DNA of 64,000 nucleotides, from contig NZ_LJPW01000125.1 of the NCBI RefSeq assembly GCF_001400735.1, positions 40,296 to 104,295 of the forward strand, read 5' to 3'. Shown piece after piece: positions 35,274-44,887 of this stretch. The notes under the pieces are model-generated. The model had not been told where the DNA came from, made no database searches, and saw nothing but the letters and a program-made list of their open reading frames with translations. Source of the stretch: Pseudomonas caricapapayae (GTDB lineage: Bacteria > Pseudomonadota > Gammaproteobacteria > Pseudomonadales > Pseudomonadaceae). Each line of letters starts with the position of its first letter. Position 1 is the first letter of the stretch. Made by a program: the position numbers and the translations under genes.

Positions 35274-37163
35274 ATGCCCAATCCAATTCCCCTGAAAGAC
35301 CACGAAAAAGAAACGCGGCTGGTCAATCAGCGCCTGATTGCCTGCGCTGTGCTGGTCGGGCTGTTGGCTGCCTGCCTGGTGGCGCGGATGTACTTCCTGC
35401 AAGTCACCGAGTTCGATTATCACTCGACCATTTCTGAAAACAACCGCGTGCATGTACTGCCGATCCCGCCCGAGCGCGGTTTGATTTTTGACCGCAACGG
35501 CGAAGTGCTTGCCGACAATCGACCCAGTTTCAACCTGACCCTGACCCGTGAACGCGCTGGCGACTGGCACAAGGTGATCGATGAGCTGATGACCCTGCTG
35601 GAGTTGCCCGACGAAGACCGGATCCTGTTCGACAAGGAGCTGAAGCAGGTTCGTCACCCGTTCGAACCGGCGACACTGCTGTATGAACTGACCGAAGAGC
35701 AGATCGCGACGCTGGCGGTCAATCAGTACCTGCTGCCGGGCGTGGATGTGGCGGCGCAGTTCGTTCGCCATTACCCGTTGGGCGCCCATTTCGCTCATTC
35801 GATCGGCTATGTCGGGCGCATCAATGAAAAGGAAGCGGCCCACCTCGACAACGAGTACCGCGGCACGCAGTCCATCGGCAAGACCGGTGTCGAGCGCTTC
35901 TACGAGTCCGAGCTGCACGGCCACGTCGGCTATGAAGAAGTCGAAACCAATGCCCAGGGCCGCGTATTGCGCGTGCTGAAACACACTGACCCGGTGCCTG
36001 GCAAGAACATCACCCTAACGCTGGACGCGCATTTGCAGGCCGCAGCGGAAAACGCGCTGGGTGATCGACGCGGCTCGGTGGTCGCTCTGGACCCGGAAAC
36101 CGGCGACGTGCTGGCGATGGTCAGCAAACCAAGCTTCGACCCTAATCTGTTCGTTACCGGCATCAGCTTCAAGCAATATGCGGCGCTGCGCGACTCCATC
36201 GACCGGCCGCTGTTCAACCGCGTGCTGCGTGGCCTGTATGCGCCGGGCTCGACGGTAAAACCGGAAGTGGCGATTGCAGGTCTCGACAGCGGCGTGGTCA
36301 CAGCTTCCACAAAAGTCTTCGACCCCGGTTATTTCCAGCTCCCGGACTTCGACCACAAGTACCGTAACTGGAACCACAGCGGCGATGGCTGGGTGGACAT
36401 GGATACCGCGATCATGCGTTCCAACGACACGTACTTCTACACTGTGGCGCACAAGCTGGGCATCGACCGCCTGCATGACTACATGACCATGTTCGGCATC
36501 GGTCAGAAGGTCTCGCTGGATATGTTCGAGGAATCGGCCGGGCTGATGCCATCACGCGAATGGAAACGTGCCACGCGTCGACAGGCATGGTTCCCCGGTG
36601 AAACGGTGATTCTCGGCATCGGCCAGGGCTACATGCAGGTCACGCCATTGCAGTTGGCCCAGGCCACCTCACTGATTGCCAGCAAGGGCGTCTGGCATCG
36701 ACCGCATCTGGCGATGGAGGTTGGTAATACGGCACCCGTCGACGAGCATCCGATGCCGAATATCGTGCTGCGCGACCCCAACGAATGGAATCAGGTCAAT
36801 ACCGGCATGCAGATGGTCATGCACGACCCGCGCGGCATTGCGCGGGATGCCGCCAAGGGTGCTCAGTACCGTATCGCCGGTAAAAGCGGTACGGCGCAGG
36901 TGGTCGCGATCAAACAGGGCGAGCGTTACAACCGTCTCAAGACTCTCGAGCGTAACCGTGACAACGCCTTGTTCGTCGGCTTTGCGCCAGCTGACCATCC
37001 CAAAATCGTCGTGTCGGTGACCATCGAGAACGGCGAGGCCGGAGGCAGGGTCGCGGGGCCTGTGGTCCGGGAAATTCTCGATGCCTGGCTGCTCGACAGC
37101 GAGGGCAAGCTCAAGCCGCAATATGCCGTACCCGCCAAGGCAACGGGCAACCCGCACGCCTGA
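35274..37163 (+). CDS. Penicillin-binding protein 2 (MrdA-type transpeptidase), stand-alone copy
   Basis: 629 residues from ATG 35274. One membrane anchor near residues 22-42 is followed by a pedestal domain (PIPPERGLIFDRNGEVLADN) and the transpeptidase domain. Catalytic Ser is in STVK at 326-329, SND at 383-385 and KSGT at 537-540. PBP2 builds the lateral wall with RodA in rod-shaped cells. Here it is not beside rodA, dacA or rlpA, and genes either side are unrelated, so it may be a second PBP2 paralogue with a special role. A hairpin follows at 37192. Confidence 0.9.
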   Translation: MPNPIPLKDHEKETRLVNQRLIACAVLVGLLAACLVARMYFLQVTEFDYHSTISENNRVHVLPIPPERGLIFDRNGEVLADNRPSFNLTLTRERAGDWHKVIDELMTLLELPDEDRILFDKELKQVRHPFEPATLLYELTEEQIATLAVNQYLLPGVDVAAQFVRHYPLGAHFAHSIGYVGRINEKEAAHLDNEYRGTQSIGKTGVERFYESELHGHVGYEEVETNAQGRVLRVLKHTDPVPGKNITLTLDAHLQAAAENALGDRRGSVVALDPETGDVLAMVSKPSFDPNLFVTGISFKQYAALRDSIDRPLFNRVLRGLYAPGSTVKPEVAIAGLDSGVVTASTKVFDPGYFQLPDFDHKYRNWNHSGDGWVDMDTAIMRSNDTYFYTVAHKLGIDRLHDYMTMFGIGQKVSLDMFEESAGLMPSREWKRATRRQAWFPGETVILGIGQGYMQVTPLQLAQATSLIASKGVWHRPHLAMEVGNTAPVDEHPMPNIVLRDPNEWNQVNTGMQMVMHDPRGIARDAAKGAQYRIAGKSGTAQVVAIKQGERYNRLKTLERNRDNALFVGFAPADHPKIVVSVTIENGEAGGRVAGPVVREILDAWLLDSEGKLKPQYAVPAKATGNPHA

Positions 37164-37191
37164 GCCGTTTGCCGATGCAAGCAGCTTGACC

Positions 37192-37216
37192 GAGCCCTGA
37201 ACAGGGCTCAGGTTTT
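37192..37216 (+). terminator. Terminator after the PBP2 gene
   Basis: GAGCCCT/AGGGCTC stem with a GAAC tetraloop followed by AGGTTTTCT. Short T-run but well-placed, 29 bases after the stop. Confidence 0.6.
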
Positions 37217-37313
37217 CTGAACTGTCGAGAATCCGCCGGGTCGACCACAACAGGCGTGGCAGAGCGCTGCGCGCGTTTTACCGAACTCATAATTGCCTCG
37301 ACAAGGAACCCTA

Positions 37314-39032
37314 ATGTCCAAGACCATTGCCGATCATCTCGCGCAAACCCTCGCAGCGGCAGGCGTTTCCCACATCTGGGGGGTGTCCGGTGACAGCCTC
37401 AACGGCCTGACTGACAGCCTGGAACGCACCGACTCGATTCGCTGGATGCACACCCGTCATGAAGAAGTCGCAGCCTTTGCTGCCGGTGCCCAGGCGGCGT
37501 CCAGCGGCAAGCTGGCGGTCTGCGCTGGCAGCTGCGGGCCGGGTAACCTGCACCTGATCAACGGTCTGTATGACTGCCACCGCAATCGGGTGCCGGTGCT
37601 GGCAATTGCTGCACATATCCCGTCTTCGGAAATCGGCCTGGACTATTTTCAGGAAACTCACCCGCAAGAGTTGTTCAAGGAGTGCAGCCACTTCGTCGAG
37701 CTGGTCAGCAACCCCGAGCAATTTCCGCGTGTGCTGGAACGTGCCATGCGTGCGGCGATCAGCCAGAAAGGTGTGGCGGTTATCGTCTTGCCAGGCGACG
37801 TAGCACTCAGCGAGGCACCTGAAGTTGCCGCGAAATGGATCGAGGCCACGCCGCCCAGCGTTGTCCCGGCAGAAAGCGACCTGCAGTCGATGGCCGATAT
37901 GCTTAACGACTCAAAGTCCGTAACCCTGTTGTGCGGTGCCGGATGTGCCGGGGCTCACGAGCAGGTCCTCGCGCTGGCCGACACGCTGGGTGCACCGATG
38001 GTTCACGCGCTGCGCGGCAAACAACACGTCGAGTACGACAATCCGTTCGATGTCGGCATGACTGGCCTGATCGGTTTCAGCTCCGGCTATCACGCCATGC
38101 TGTCCTGCGACACGCTGGTGATCCTCGGCAGCAGCTTTCCCTATCTAAATTTTTATCCCGAGAAAGCCGATATCATTCAGATCGACCTCGACCCGACTCA
38201 GTTGGGCCGCCGTACGCCGGTAGCGCTGGGGCTGGTCGGTGGGGTGCGGGAAACCCTCGAGGCGCTTCAGCCAAAGCTGAAGCCCCACGCAGATCGTCGT
38301 TTCCTCGACAAAGCCCTGAAGCACTACGCCAAGGCCCGCGAAGAGCTTGATGAGCTGGCAACGCCTACACCAGATGGCACCCCCATTCATCCGCAATACC
38401 TCACCCGACTGGTCGACGAACAGGCGGACGCCGATGCGATCTTCACCGTTGATGTCGGCACGCCAACGCTGTGGGCCGCGCGCTACCTGCACATGAATGG
38501 CAAGCGCAGTCTGCTTGGCTCGTTCAACCATGGCTCGATGGCCAACGCCTTGCCACAGGCTTTAGGGGCCAAGGCTGAACATCCGGATCGTCAAGTCGTA
38601 GCCCTTTGCGGCGACGGCGGCCTGTCCATGTTGCTGGGAGACTTGCTGAGCATTCGTCAGTTGAACCTGCCTATCAAAATGGTGGTGTTCAACAACAGCT
38701 CGCTGGGCTTTGTCGACATGGAAATGAAAGCCAGCGGCTATGTGCCGCATGGCACTGACCTGCATGAAACCAATTTCGCCGGTATTGCGCTGGGCGCAGG
38801 CATTCTCGGTCTGCGGGTGGAGAACGCCGAAGAGCTTCCGGCAGCGCTGCGCAAGGCGTTCGATCATCCCGGACCGGTGCTGATCGATGTCGTCACTGCC
38901 AAACAGGAGCTGGGCATCCCGCCGAAAATCAAGCTGGCGCAGGCGAAGGGTTTCAGCCTGTACATGATGCGCGCGATCATGAGCGGGCGGGGCAGTGAAG
39001 TGCTGGAGCTGGCCAGGACCAACCTGCGTTAA
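37314..39032 (+). CDS. poxB: Pyruvate dehydrogenase (quinone), PoxB
   Basis: 572 residues from ATG 37314, the same length as E. coli PoxB, with AAGGAA ahead of it. A thiamine-diphosphate enzyme: catalytic Glu in [17 protein letters not shown] domain in the middle, and ThDP motif [15 protein letters not shown]...NNSSLGF. The C-terminal [20 protein letters not shown] corresponds to the lipid-activated membrane anchor of PoxB. It oxidises pyruvate to acetate and CO2 and passes electrons to ubiquinone at the inner-membrane surface. In E. coli it is RpoS-controlled; I see no regulator here. Confidence 0.93.
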   Translation: MSKTIADHLAQTLAAAGVSHIWGVSGDSLNGLTDSLERTDSIRWMHTRHEEVAAFAAGAQAASSGKLAVCAGSCGPGNLHLINGLYDCHRNRVPVLAIAAHIPSSEIGLDYFQETHPQELFKECSHFVELVSNPEQFPRVLERAMRAAISQKGVAVIVLPGDVALSEAPEVAAKWIEATPPSVVPAESDLQSMADMLNDSKSVTLLCGAGCAGAHEQVLALADTLGAPMVHALRGKQHVEYDNPFDVGMTGLIGFSSGYHAMLSCDTLVILGSSFPYLNFYPEKADIIQIDLDPTQLGRRTPVALGLVGGVRETLEALQPKLKPHADRRFLDKALKHYAKAREELDELATPTPDGTPIHPQYLTRLVDEQADADAIFTVDVGTPTLWAARYLHMNGKRSLLGSFNHGSMANALPQALGAKAEHPDRQVVALCGDGGLSMLLGDLLSIRQLNLPIKMVVFNNSSLGFVDMEMKASGYVPHGTDLHETNFAGIALGAGILGLRVENAEELPAALRKAFDHPGPVLIDVVTAKQELGIPPKIKLAQAKGFSLYMMRAIMSGRGSEVLELARTNLR

Positions 39033-39142
39033 TACGTTATAAAGCTTATGAGTTGAATAAAAAAAGTTGCAACTTCTATCTGCTGAGATTGTCGCCGCTG
39101 TTGCAGGCGACCCTCTCGGTATCTTTATATTTCTTTTCTCAG

Positions 39143-39170
39143 GATGACTGCCCAAGGCGGTCATCTTTTT
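39143..39170 (+). terminator. Intrinsic terminator after poxB
   Basis: GATGACTGCC/GGCGGTCATC with a three-base loop (one T-G wobble), followed by five T residues. Confidence 0.75.
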
Positions 39171-39237
39171 GTGGATCCAAACTTTCCGCACCCTCTGCTT
39201 TATTGAGTTCGCTATTTGAACTAACAAATTCAAATAG

Positions 39238-39312
39238 TTGGTAAAGCTTCTCGGCAGACAGCCGAGACAGTGATACGGAAGCAAGACCGGCTACGGCAGG
39301 CTGATTACCCAA
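39238..39312 (+). ncRNA. Possible folded leader upstream of the NIT chemoreceptor
   Basis: A closing helix TTGGTAA/TTACC(C)AA encloses a 7-bp hairpin TCTCGGC-AGACA-GCCGAGA (39249-39267) and a weaker third helix AGC/GCT with CCG/CGG. The layout resembles a three-way junction as in small riboswitches. I compared it by eye with the c-di-GMP-I (GEMM), TPP, cobalamin and glycine consensus and could not match it. It lies about 90 bases before the chemoreceptor start. Confidence 0.3.
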
Positions 39313-39402
39313 CAGTCCTTGGCGACAAGAAAACGTCGACGCTACAGAACGTTACGCCCTGGATAGTCTTTATAGAAAAGTCTGCATGTCATGAGGTCTG
39401 CA

Positions 39403-41364
39403 ATGCTTAGAAATGCTCCTTTGAGTATGAAACTGCTGCTTATTTTAATGTTTCCCCTGCTGGGCTTTCTTGCCTTTGCAGGTATTTTCGTGGCTGACAA
39501 AAGCGAGAACCTCGGTGACATGAGGCGCGCAGTGACAGCCACCAGTGCTGCACAGAAACTGAGCTACGTGGTCACTACCATCCAGCGCGAACGCGGGGCC
39601 AGCGGCGTGTTCCTGGGCAGTGGTGGCAAGTCCATGCAGGACAAGCTGAAGGCCTTCCGTCAGGATACCGACAAGGCGATAAGCGAGATGCGCGCCCAGT
39701 CGACCGACGGTATTCCCTTTCCGGACAAAGTCTACCGCGCACTGGATGACCTGACCGCGCTGCGCCTCAAGATCGATACGCTGGGGATCAACAACACCGA
39801 GTCCTCTACGCGATTCACCGACGTTATCAAAACACTCGTCGGATTCTCCTATTCGCTGGAAGCGAGTATCGAAGATCCGGAAATACTGCGTGGACTGAGT
39901 TCGCTCAACCAATTCGTGGATATGAAGGAGCGTGCCGGTCGCGAGCGCGTACTGCTCGTTCAGGCATTCAACCAGAACCGCTTTGATGCGCCACTGTTAT
40001 CGCGCTTCAGTCGTAACCTGGGAGAGTTCTCCGGTTACCTCGAAGCATTTCAGCGCTGGTCTCCGGAGGCATTCAAAACCAAGTTGAATGATGTTCTACA
40101 ACAGCCGGGATCACTTGAAGTCGCCCGTTTGCAACGGCTGGGTTTCGATACACCGTTGGGCGACCCGCTCAACGTCAAGCCGGAAGACTGGTTCAACCTT
40201 GCAACCGCGCGTATCGACATGATGGCTCAGGTAGAAGCAGAGCTTGGCCAGAACGTCGTCGGCGTGGCAACGGACGCGAGCAGCTCCGCTCAAAGCAGCC
40301 TGTACGTGGCGGTTGCCACTGTCGTCCTGATGCTGATCGTAGTGCTGTGGCTGGCTTCGGTGGTCATCCGCAATATCAAGATTGCGGTTGTCGATGTTAA
40401 CCGTACATTGATGGCACTTTCTACCCGCGACCTGACCGCGCGAACCCGCTATATCGGCAAGGATGAATTTGGCGAGATCTCGCGCAATCTGGACAACATG
40501 GCGCAGCAGATCAGTGAGGTTATCAGCGAAATCGGCAGCGCCACGGCGCAGGTAGCCACCGCCGCCGAGCAGTCTTCTGCAGTGGCGTTGCAAACCAGTC
40601 AGAACGTGGCGCAACAACGTCAGGGCACTGACCAAGTCGCCACGGCCATCAGCGAGATGAGTGCCACGGTCAAGGATGTCGCGCGCAGCACTACCGACGC
40701 TGCCGAGATGTCGCAACGTGTCAACAACAGCACCGTGCAGGGCAAGACCGAAATCGATAACACCATCGGTCTGATTCAGGGGCTTTCGGTGCAGGCTGAA
40801 GAGACTTCACGGATCATTGAAGAGCTCAAGGGCGAAAGCAACTCGATCTCCTCGGTGCTGGATGTCATCCGTGGTGTCGCCGACCAGACCAACCTGCTGG
40901 CCCTCAACGCAGCCATCGAAGCTGCACGTGCAGGCGAGCAGGGGCGCGGTTTCGCAGTGGTGGCCGATGAAGTGCGCAACCTGGCCAAAAAGACTCAGGA
41001 CTCTACCGTCAGCATCCAGAAAATGATCGCCAACCTGCAATCCGGCTCCGAACGCGCAGCTGCGTCGATGCAGGAAACCCTGGGCAAGGCGCAGGAGGGT
41101 GCCAGCAACGTGGTACGCGCTGGCGAGCTGCTGGAAGAAATCGCCGAAGGCATCGCGACCATCAGCGACCGCAACATCCAGGTCGCTTCGGCCGCTGAAG
41201 AGCAAAGCCTGGTGGCTGAAGAGATCCACCGCAACGTGAATGACATCAACTCGCTGGTCATTCAGGTGAGTGCAGGTGCCGAGCAGACTGCCGTGACCAG
41301 TCGCGAACTGGCTCGATTGGCAGAACAGCAGCAGGGGCTGGTGGGACGCTTTAAAGTGAGCTGA
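39403..41364 (+). CDS. Methyl-accepting chemotaxis protein with NIT sensor domain
   Basis: 653 residues from ATG 39403, preceded by GAGG at six bases; an in-frame ATG at 39391 has no such site. A first membrane helix near residues 9-30, then a periplasmic NIT domain ([20 protein letters not shown]) about residues 45-285, a second helix near 310-330, HAMP, and the signalling hairpin with [23 protein letters not shown] domains sense nitrate or nitrite, as in McpN of P. aeruginosa. It passes the signal to CheA. Ligand is a family inference. Confidence 0.9.
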   Translation: MLRNAPLSMKLLLILMFPLLGFLAFAGIFVADKSENLGDMRRAVTATSAAQKLSYVVTTIQRERGASGVFLGSGGKSMQDKLKAFRQDTDKAISEMRAQSTDGIPFPDKVYRALDDLTALRLKIDTLGINNTESSTRFTDVIKTLVGFSYSLEASIEDPEILRGLSSLNQFVDMKERAGRERVLLVQAFNQNRFDAPLLSRFSRNLGEFSGYLEAFQRWSPEAFKTKLNDVLQQPGSLEVARLQRLGFDTPLGDPLNVKPEDWFNLATARIDMMAQVEAELGQNVVGVATDASSSAQSSLYVAVATVVLMLIVVLWLASVVIRNIKIAVVDVNRTLMALSTRDLTARTRYIGKDEFGEISRNLDNMAQQISEVISEIGSATAQVATAAEQSSAVALQTSQNVAQQRQGTDQVATAISEMSATVKDVARSTTDAAEMSQRVNNSTVQGKTEIDNTIGLIQGLSVQAEETSRIIEELKGESNSISSVLDVIRGVADQTNLLALNAAIEAARAGEQGRGFAVVADEVRNLAKKTQDSTVSIQKMIANLQSGSERAAASMQETLGKAQEGASNVVRAGELLEEIAEGIATISDRNIQVASAAEEQSLVAEEIHRNVNDINSLVIQVSAGAEQTAVTSRELARLAEQQQGLVGRFKVS

Positions 41365-41392
41365 CGGTAACAGAGTTGTGTGTTGTGGGAAG

Positions 41393-41422
41393 GCCTGGAA
41401 GCGAAAGCTTTCAGGCTTTTTT
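41393..41422 (+). terminator. Terminator after the NIT chemoreceptor gene
   Basis: GCCTG/CAGGC with an inner AGC-GAAA-GCT hairpin, followed by six T residues. Confidence 0.8.
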
Positions 41423-41956
41423 ATTGCGCGATATGTTCAGGTGGCTGTGACTATTCAGTCAGGTTTCTGCGTAACTACCGGTCCCTCATGCAATTATGTA
41501 GTGACTAGAAATAATCACTACATAATCGTTGACGTACCCTTTTTCCTTTTGCATTATGCAGCTGTCTCCCCGATCGGGAGCGCTGCAAAAGGTGTGATGA
41601 ACAGGCTCGGCAAGCCGTCGAGATGTTCCCGGATGTAGGCTGCCCACAAGGCAGATTGATGGAGCTGAACTGGCATTTGTCGTCGATAAGGGCGAGAAGC
41701 TGGCGAAATGTCCTCATGATGCTTGTAACGGATCGATTGCCGATCCTGGGCCGGGTCTTTGGGTTTCGTGACTGCTTCTTGCTGTTTTCTCTACGCTGAT
41801 GCCGTTGTGTAGCGGCTTTTCATCAAGGCTACCTGCATGTCCTTGAGGGCCGGAACTGTAATCGACGACCACTCGACCGTGTTGCGTTGATAAGGCTCCG
41901 GCGCATGAACTTGATGTATAAATTTTTGAACAGCCTACGAGCGAAGGAGCATCAAC
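41423..41956. other. 534-bp gene-free stretch
   Basis: No frame here has a convincing start, composition or family. The left part is AT-rich and contains the 12-bp inverted repeat at 41493-41526. The right part is of normal composition. It may hold remnants of decayed genes, an untranslated RNA, or simply promoters. Confidence 0.4.
41493..41526. repeat. Perfect 12-bp inverted repeat
   Basis: ATTATGTAGTGA and TCACTACATAAT are exact reverse complements around CTAGAAATAA. There is no T-run after it, so it is not an ordinary terminator. It could be an operator, a recombination site or the tip of a structured RNA. Confidence 0.6.
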
Positions 41957-42274
41957 ATGAATATCAACACCCAACCGACTATTGATGAACTGGCTCGTCT
42001 GTTTGCCGCGCGCAAGGACACGCTCGACGACCACATTGTATGGATTGCCGAGTCAGGCGAAGTTCGCGTAGACGCCATGTCGCCCTATACCCAGGAGCGT
42101 GAGTTCCGTGATGCGCACCCGCACATGCGGGCATCGCTGAAGATGTTTCGTCGTGGTCAGGGTTATGTCGGCAAAAAGGCCGCTGCCGATCGCGCATTCA
42201 TGGAGAACACATTGCAGGCGCTGAAAAGCGAATGGCAGAAGGCTCGCCGACCAGCGCATTCCCAAGTGGCCTGA
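41957..42274 (+). CDS. Hypothetical protein, conserved-looking
   Basis: 105 residues with GGAG 9 bases before ATG. Soluble; HIVWIAESGEVRVDAMSP then a basic C-terminal helix. I do not recognise the family. It stands alone and ends in a strong terminator, which together with the ribosome-binding site supports that it is a real gene. Confidence 0.65.
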   Translation: MNINTQPTIDELARLFAARKDTLDDHIVWIAESGEVRVDAMSPYTQEREFRDAHPHMRASLKMFRRGQGYVGKKAAADRAFMENTLQALKSEWQKARRPAHSQVA

Positions 42275-42296
42275 GCCCGAAGCACCGCAAGTCCTG

Positions 42297-42333
42297 AAGC
42301 CTGTTCCCGATTCTGGTCGGGAACAGGCTTTTT
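42297..42333 (+). terminator. Strong terminator after the 105-residue gene
   Basis: 14-bp stem AAGCCTGTTCCCGA/TCGGGAACAGGCTT, six-base loop, TTT after it. It could work in both directions. Confidence 0.85.
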
Positions 42334-42488
42334 GGTTTTCGGCGCTGAAAGGGTAATGGTCTGATGAGTTGTACAAAGTGTTTTTGGTGGTATAGATTCC
42401 GGCCATCAGTCAGCTACTCTGACCTTTCTGATTCTCTCTGCCGCGCGTGCCACGGCAGCGTCTGTACAGTCCTTAACAGAGGTTGCCG

Positions 42489-43007
42489 ATGCGCGTGCCA
42501 CGATGGCTATGGTTGCTGATTGTGCTTAGCGGCAGCGCTTCGGCGGATTGGCGCGAAGCACTGCCCAATGCTCAGGTCGTCGGCGGCGGGGACCTCAGCC
42601 TGTTCGGCTTTCGTATCTATACAGCCCGGTTGCTCAGCCCCACCAAGCCCTTCGTCGCCGATGCCCCGCTGGCCCTCGAGCTGACTTACCACCGCGCCAT
42701 TGATCGTGAAGATCTGGTCGACGCCAGTATCGATGAGATCAAGCGTATTTCCGGTAATCAGGTGAACGAACGGCAACTGACTGAATGGCGTCAGCAGATG
42801 AACCAGTCATTTGTCGACGTCCGGCCGGGCATGAAGATTACCGGCGTCTACCTGCCTGGACGGGAAGCACGTTTCTACGTTGGCGACACGCTTCAGCATG
42901 TAGTGCCCGACAGCCAGTTCGCCAAGGCTTTCTTTTCTATCTGGCTTGACCCGAAAACCCGTAACCCCGAGCTTCGTGAACAACTGCTCGGCAGTAAAGG
43001 CTCATGA
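42489..43007 (+). CDS. Chalcone isomerase-like periplasmic protein
   Basis: 172 residues from ATG 42489, with AGAGG six bases before; a TTG two codons earlier is possible. A signal peptide ends at SGSASADW. The mature protein matches the chalcone isomerase-like fold (ALPNAQVVGGGDLSLFGFRI, then LELTYHRAIDREDLVDAS). Bacterial members have no isomerase proof and probably bind fatty acids. Operon with the next gene: the frames nearly touch. Confidence 0.8.
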   Translation: MRVPRWLWLLIVLSGSASADWREALPNAQVVGGGDLSLFGFRIYTARLLSPTKPFVADAPLALELTYHRAIDREDLVDASIDEIKRISGNQVNERQLTEWRQQMNQSFVDVRPGMKITGVYLPGREARFYVGDTLQHVVPDSQFAKAFFSIWLDPKTRNPELREQLLGSKGS

Positions 43008-43024
43008 CCCGTCAAGGAGGGTGC

Positions 43025-43558
43025 ATGTTGAGAAAGTGGATGTTGATGTTATGTATGGGTCTGATTTTGAGCGGCTGCGGTGGGGTGCCGGTGACCCGTT
43101 ACAGCCAGGAAGCACCGAAACTCGATCTTCGCAAATACTTCACGGGGCGCGTCGAAGCCTGGGGAATGTTCCAGAAGCGCTCTGGCGAGGTCACCAAGCG
43201 CTTTACGGTGCTGATCGACGGGCACAGTGAAGGCGAAGTGCTGGTTATGCACGAGGCCTTTAGCTACAGCGATGGCACCAAACAGGTTCGCGAGTGGCGT
43301 TTGCGTCCTGACGGTCCGGGACGCTGGAAGGGCACGGCAGGCGATGTTGTCGGCGAGGCTTACGGCGAAGTGGCGGGCAACAGCTTCCACTGGAACTACG
43401 TGCTCAGACTGCCGGTGGACGGCACCGAGTATGACGTCAGCCTGGATGACTGGATGTACCTGATCGACGAGCAGACCATGGCCAATCGTTCGTCGATGAC
43501 CAAGCTGGGTGTCGAAGTAGGGCAGATCACCTTGTTCTTTCGCAAAGCCGGCAAATAA
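43025..43558 (+). CDS. DUF3833 lipoprotein
   Basis: 177 residues from ATG 43025, chosen because AGGAGG lies four to five bases upstream; an earlier ATG at 43004 would overlap the previous stop. Lipobox ILSGC follows a short hydrophobic signal. The mature chain is a lipocalin-like beta barrel (YFTGRVEAWGMFQKRSGEV, WRLRPDGPGRWKGTAGDVVG, and DVSLDDWMYLIDE). In many Proteobacteria DUF3833 follows the chalcone-isomerase-like gene, as here, suggesting a shared envelope role. Function unknown. Confidence 0.85.
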   Translation: MLRKWMLMLCMGLILSGCGGVPVTRYSQEAPKLDLRKYFTGRVEAWGMFQKRSGEVTKRFTVLIDGHSEGEVLVMHEAFSYSDGTKQVREWRLRPDGPGRWKGTAGDVVGEAYGEVAGNSFHWNYVLRLPVDGTEYDVSLDDWMYLIDEQTMANRSSMTKLGVEVGQITLFFRKAGK

Positions 43559-43561
43559 ATA

Positions 43562-43579
43562 ACGCCTCGTGTGAGGCGT
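43562..43579. terminator. Hairpin between convergent DUF3833 and moaA genes
   Basis: ACGCCTC-GTGT-GAGGCGT, 7 bp stem, weak T-run; probably a bidirectional terminator. Confidence 0.55.
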
Positions 43580-43594
43580 CGTTCAGGGCGGCGG

Positions 43595-44593
43595 TCAGCC
43601 GCCCGTCATGTTCATGAAGCGCACGACTTGAACGCCATCGTCATGCGTGAAGTTGTGGCTCCACGGTTTGATCTGCATGGCCTCGATGATGGCTTTTTCA
43701 AGTTTCTCGGGCTGACCGGGGTTGGCGCGCAGTACCGCTTTCAGGTCCACGGAGTGCTCGTTGCCCAGGCACAGCAGCAATCGGCCTTCGACCGTCAGAC
43801 GCACACGATTGCAGGTGCCGCAGAAGTTATGGCTGTGCGGGGAGATGAAGCCGATGCGAATGCCCGGCGCTTCGGCCAGACGCCAGTAGCGCGACGGCCC
43901 CTGAGTCGAGTCGGTGGAAGGCACCAGCGTGTAACGTTCGGCAATACGTTCGCGAACCTGATCGCTTGAATAGAAGGATTCGGCACGGCTGTGTTCGCTG
44001 ATGATGCCCAGCGGCATCTCTTCGATAAACGAGACGTCGAGGTTACGATCGATGGCAAACGCCAGCAGGTCGTTGATCTCATGGTCGTTGCGACCGTGCA
44101 TGACCACGCAATTGAGTTTGGTGTGCACAAAGCCGGCAGCATTGGCCGCATCGATACCAGCAATGACCTTGTGCAGATCGCCCGTGCGGGTCAGTTCGCG
44201 GAAACGGTGCGGGTCAAGGCTGTCCAGGCTGATATTCAGACGCGTGACGCCCGCCTCGAACAGCGGCGCGGCCAGTTTTTCCAGCTGCGAGCCATTGGTG
44301 GTCATGCACAGTTCACGCAGGCCGGGCAGCGCAGAGATCTTTTCACACAGATCGACGATACCCGAGCGTACCAACGGTTCACCGCCGGTCAGGCGGATTT
44401 TGCGCGTGCCCAGCGCCACGAAGCGCTCGGCCACCTGAAGGATTTCCTCCAGTGACAGAATCTGTTGCCGAGGCAGAAACGTCATCTCTTCGGCCATGCA
44501 GTACACGCAGCGAAAATCGCACCGGTCGGTAACCGACATGCGCAGATAATCGACTTTACGTGCAAAGCGGTCCATCAGGACGGGTTCTGACAT
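43595..44593 (-). CDS. moaA: GTP 3',8-cyclase MoaA
   Basis: 332 residues. Radical SAM motif CDFRCVYC near residues 25-32 binds the first 4Fe-4S cluster. The C-terminal cluster ligands are in [13 protein letters not shown] and LLLCLG near 255-285. The family end motif GG is present (NMTGG). MoaA converts GTP to 3',8-cyclo-GTP, the first step of molybdopterin synthesis. No other moa gene is near; Pseudomonas often keeps a second moaA elsewhere. Confidence 0.95.
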   Translation of the reverse strand: MSEPVLMDRFARKVDYLRMSVTDRCDFRCVYCMAEEMTFLPRQQILSLEEILQVAERFVALGTRKIRLTGGEPLVRSGIVDLCEKISALPGLRELCMTTNGSQLEKLAAPLFEAGVTRLNISLDSLDPHRFRELTRTGDLHKVIAGIDAANAAGFVHTKLNCVVMHGRNDHEINDLLAFAIDRNLDVSFIEEMPLGIISEHSRAESFYSSDQVRERIAERYTLVPSTDSTQGPSRYWRLAEAPGIRIGFISPHSHNFCGTCNRVRLTVEGRLLLCLGNEHSVDLKAVLRANPGQPEKLEKAIIEAMQIKPWSHNFTHDDGVQVVRFMNMTGG

Positions 44594-44657
44594 TTCACCT
44601 TCTAAATGATTGAGTGGGCTGTATTACCGGGTTTGGAGGACAGCGGGCTACAGGGGT

Positions 44658-44852
44658 TCAGCTCTTTTCCAGGACTTGGTGTATCAAGCCTGATTGCAAG
44701 CTGGCAAAGTGCCTTTGGCTGTTTTGCATATTAGCTGGCCGCCTCCGGATTTGCACCGACTGCGGCGTATTGCTTTGCCATGCATCGCTATATGGCGGCC
44801 ACGCTACCGAGTCGAAATGCCGCAGTCCAATTGCTTGTTCCAATACGCTCAT
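44658..44852 (-). CDS. Short frame upstream of moaA, doubtful
   Basis: 64 codons with ATG at 44852 and stop at 44658, no strong ribosome-binding site. The product (MSVLEQAIGLRHFDSVAWPP at its start, then an Arg/Gln-rich tail) has no recognised domain. The DNA under it holds a 9-bp inverted repeat GACTGCGGC/GCCGCAGTC (44758-44827) with a nested GCCAT/ATGGC hairpin, so the region may be a structured element or small repeat rather than a gene. The 294-bp moaA-antiporter gap has nothing else. Confidence 0.3.
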   Translation of the reverse strand: MSVLEQAIGLRHFDSVAWPPYSDAWQSNTPQSVQIRRRPANMQNSQRHFASLQSGLIHQVLEKS

Positions 44853-44887
44853 CGAGCTGCTCTATGGCCCTCTGCCGTAACGGGCAA

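Larger units (their letters stand above)
39033..39402. other. 370-bp intergenic region between poxB and the chemoreceptor gene
   Basis: Contains the poxB terminator (39143-39170), a 9-bp inverted repeat CTATTTGAA/TTCAAATAG at 39212-39237, and a possible folded leader at 39238-39312. No coding frame is plausible here. Confidence 0.6.

Noticed and set aside
39238..39312. c-di-GMP-I (GEMM) riboswitch upstream of the chemoreceptor
   Set aside because: Only vague similarity at the 3' side; the GCAAACC and ACGCAAAGCC blocks are missing.
44700..44780. Cobalamin riboswitch on the minus strand (GGTGCAAATCCGG)
   Set aside because: The short match is alone; no other conserved block of the cobalamin aptamer is found around it.
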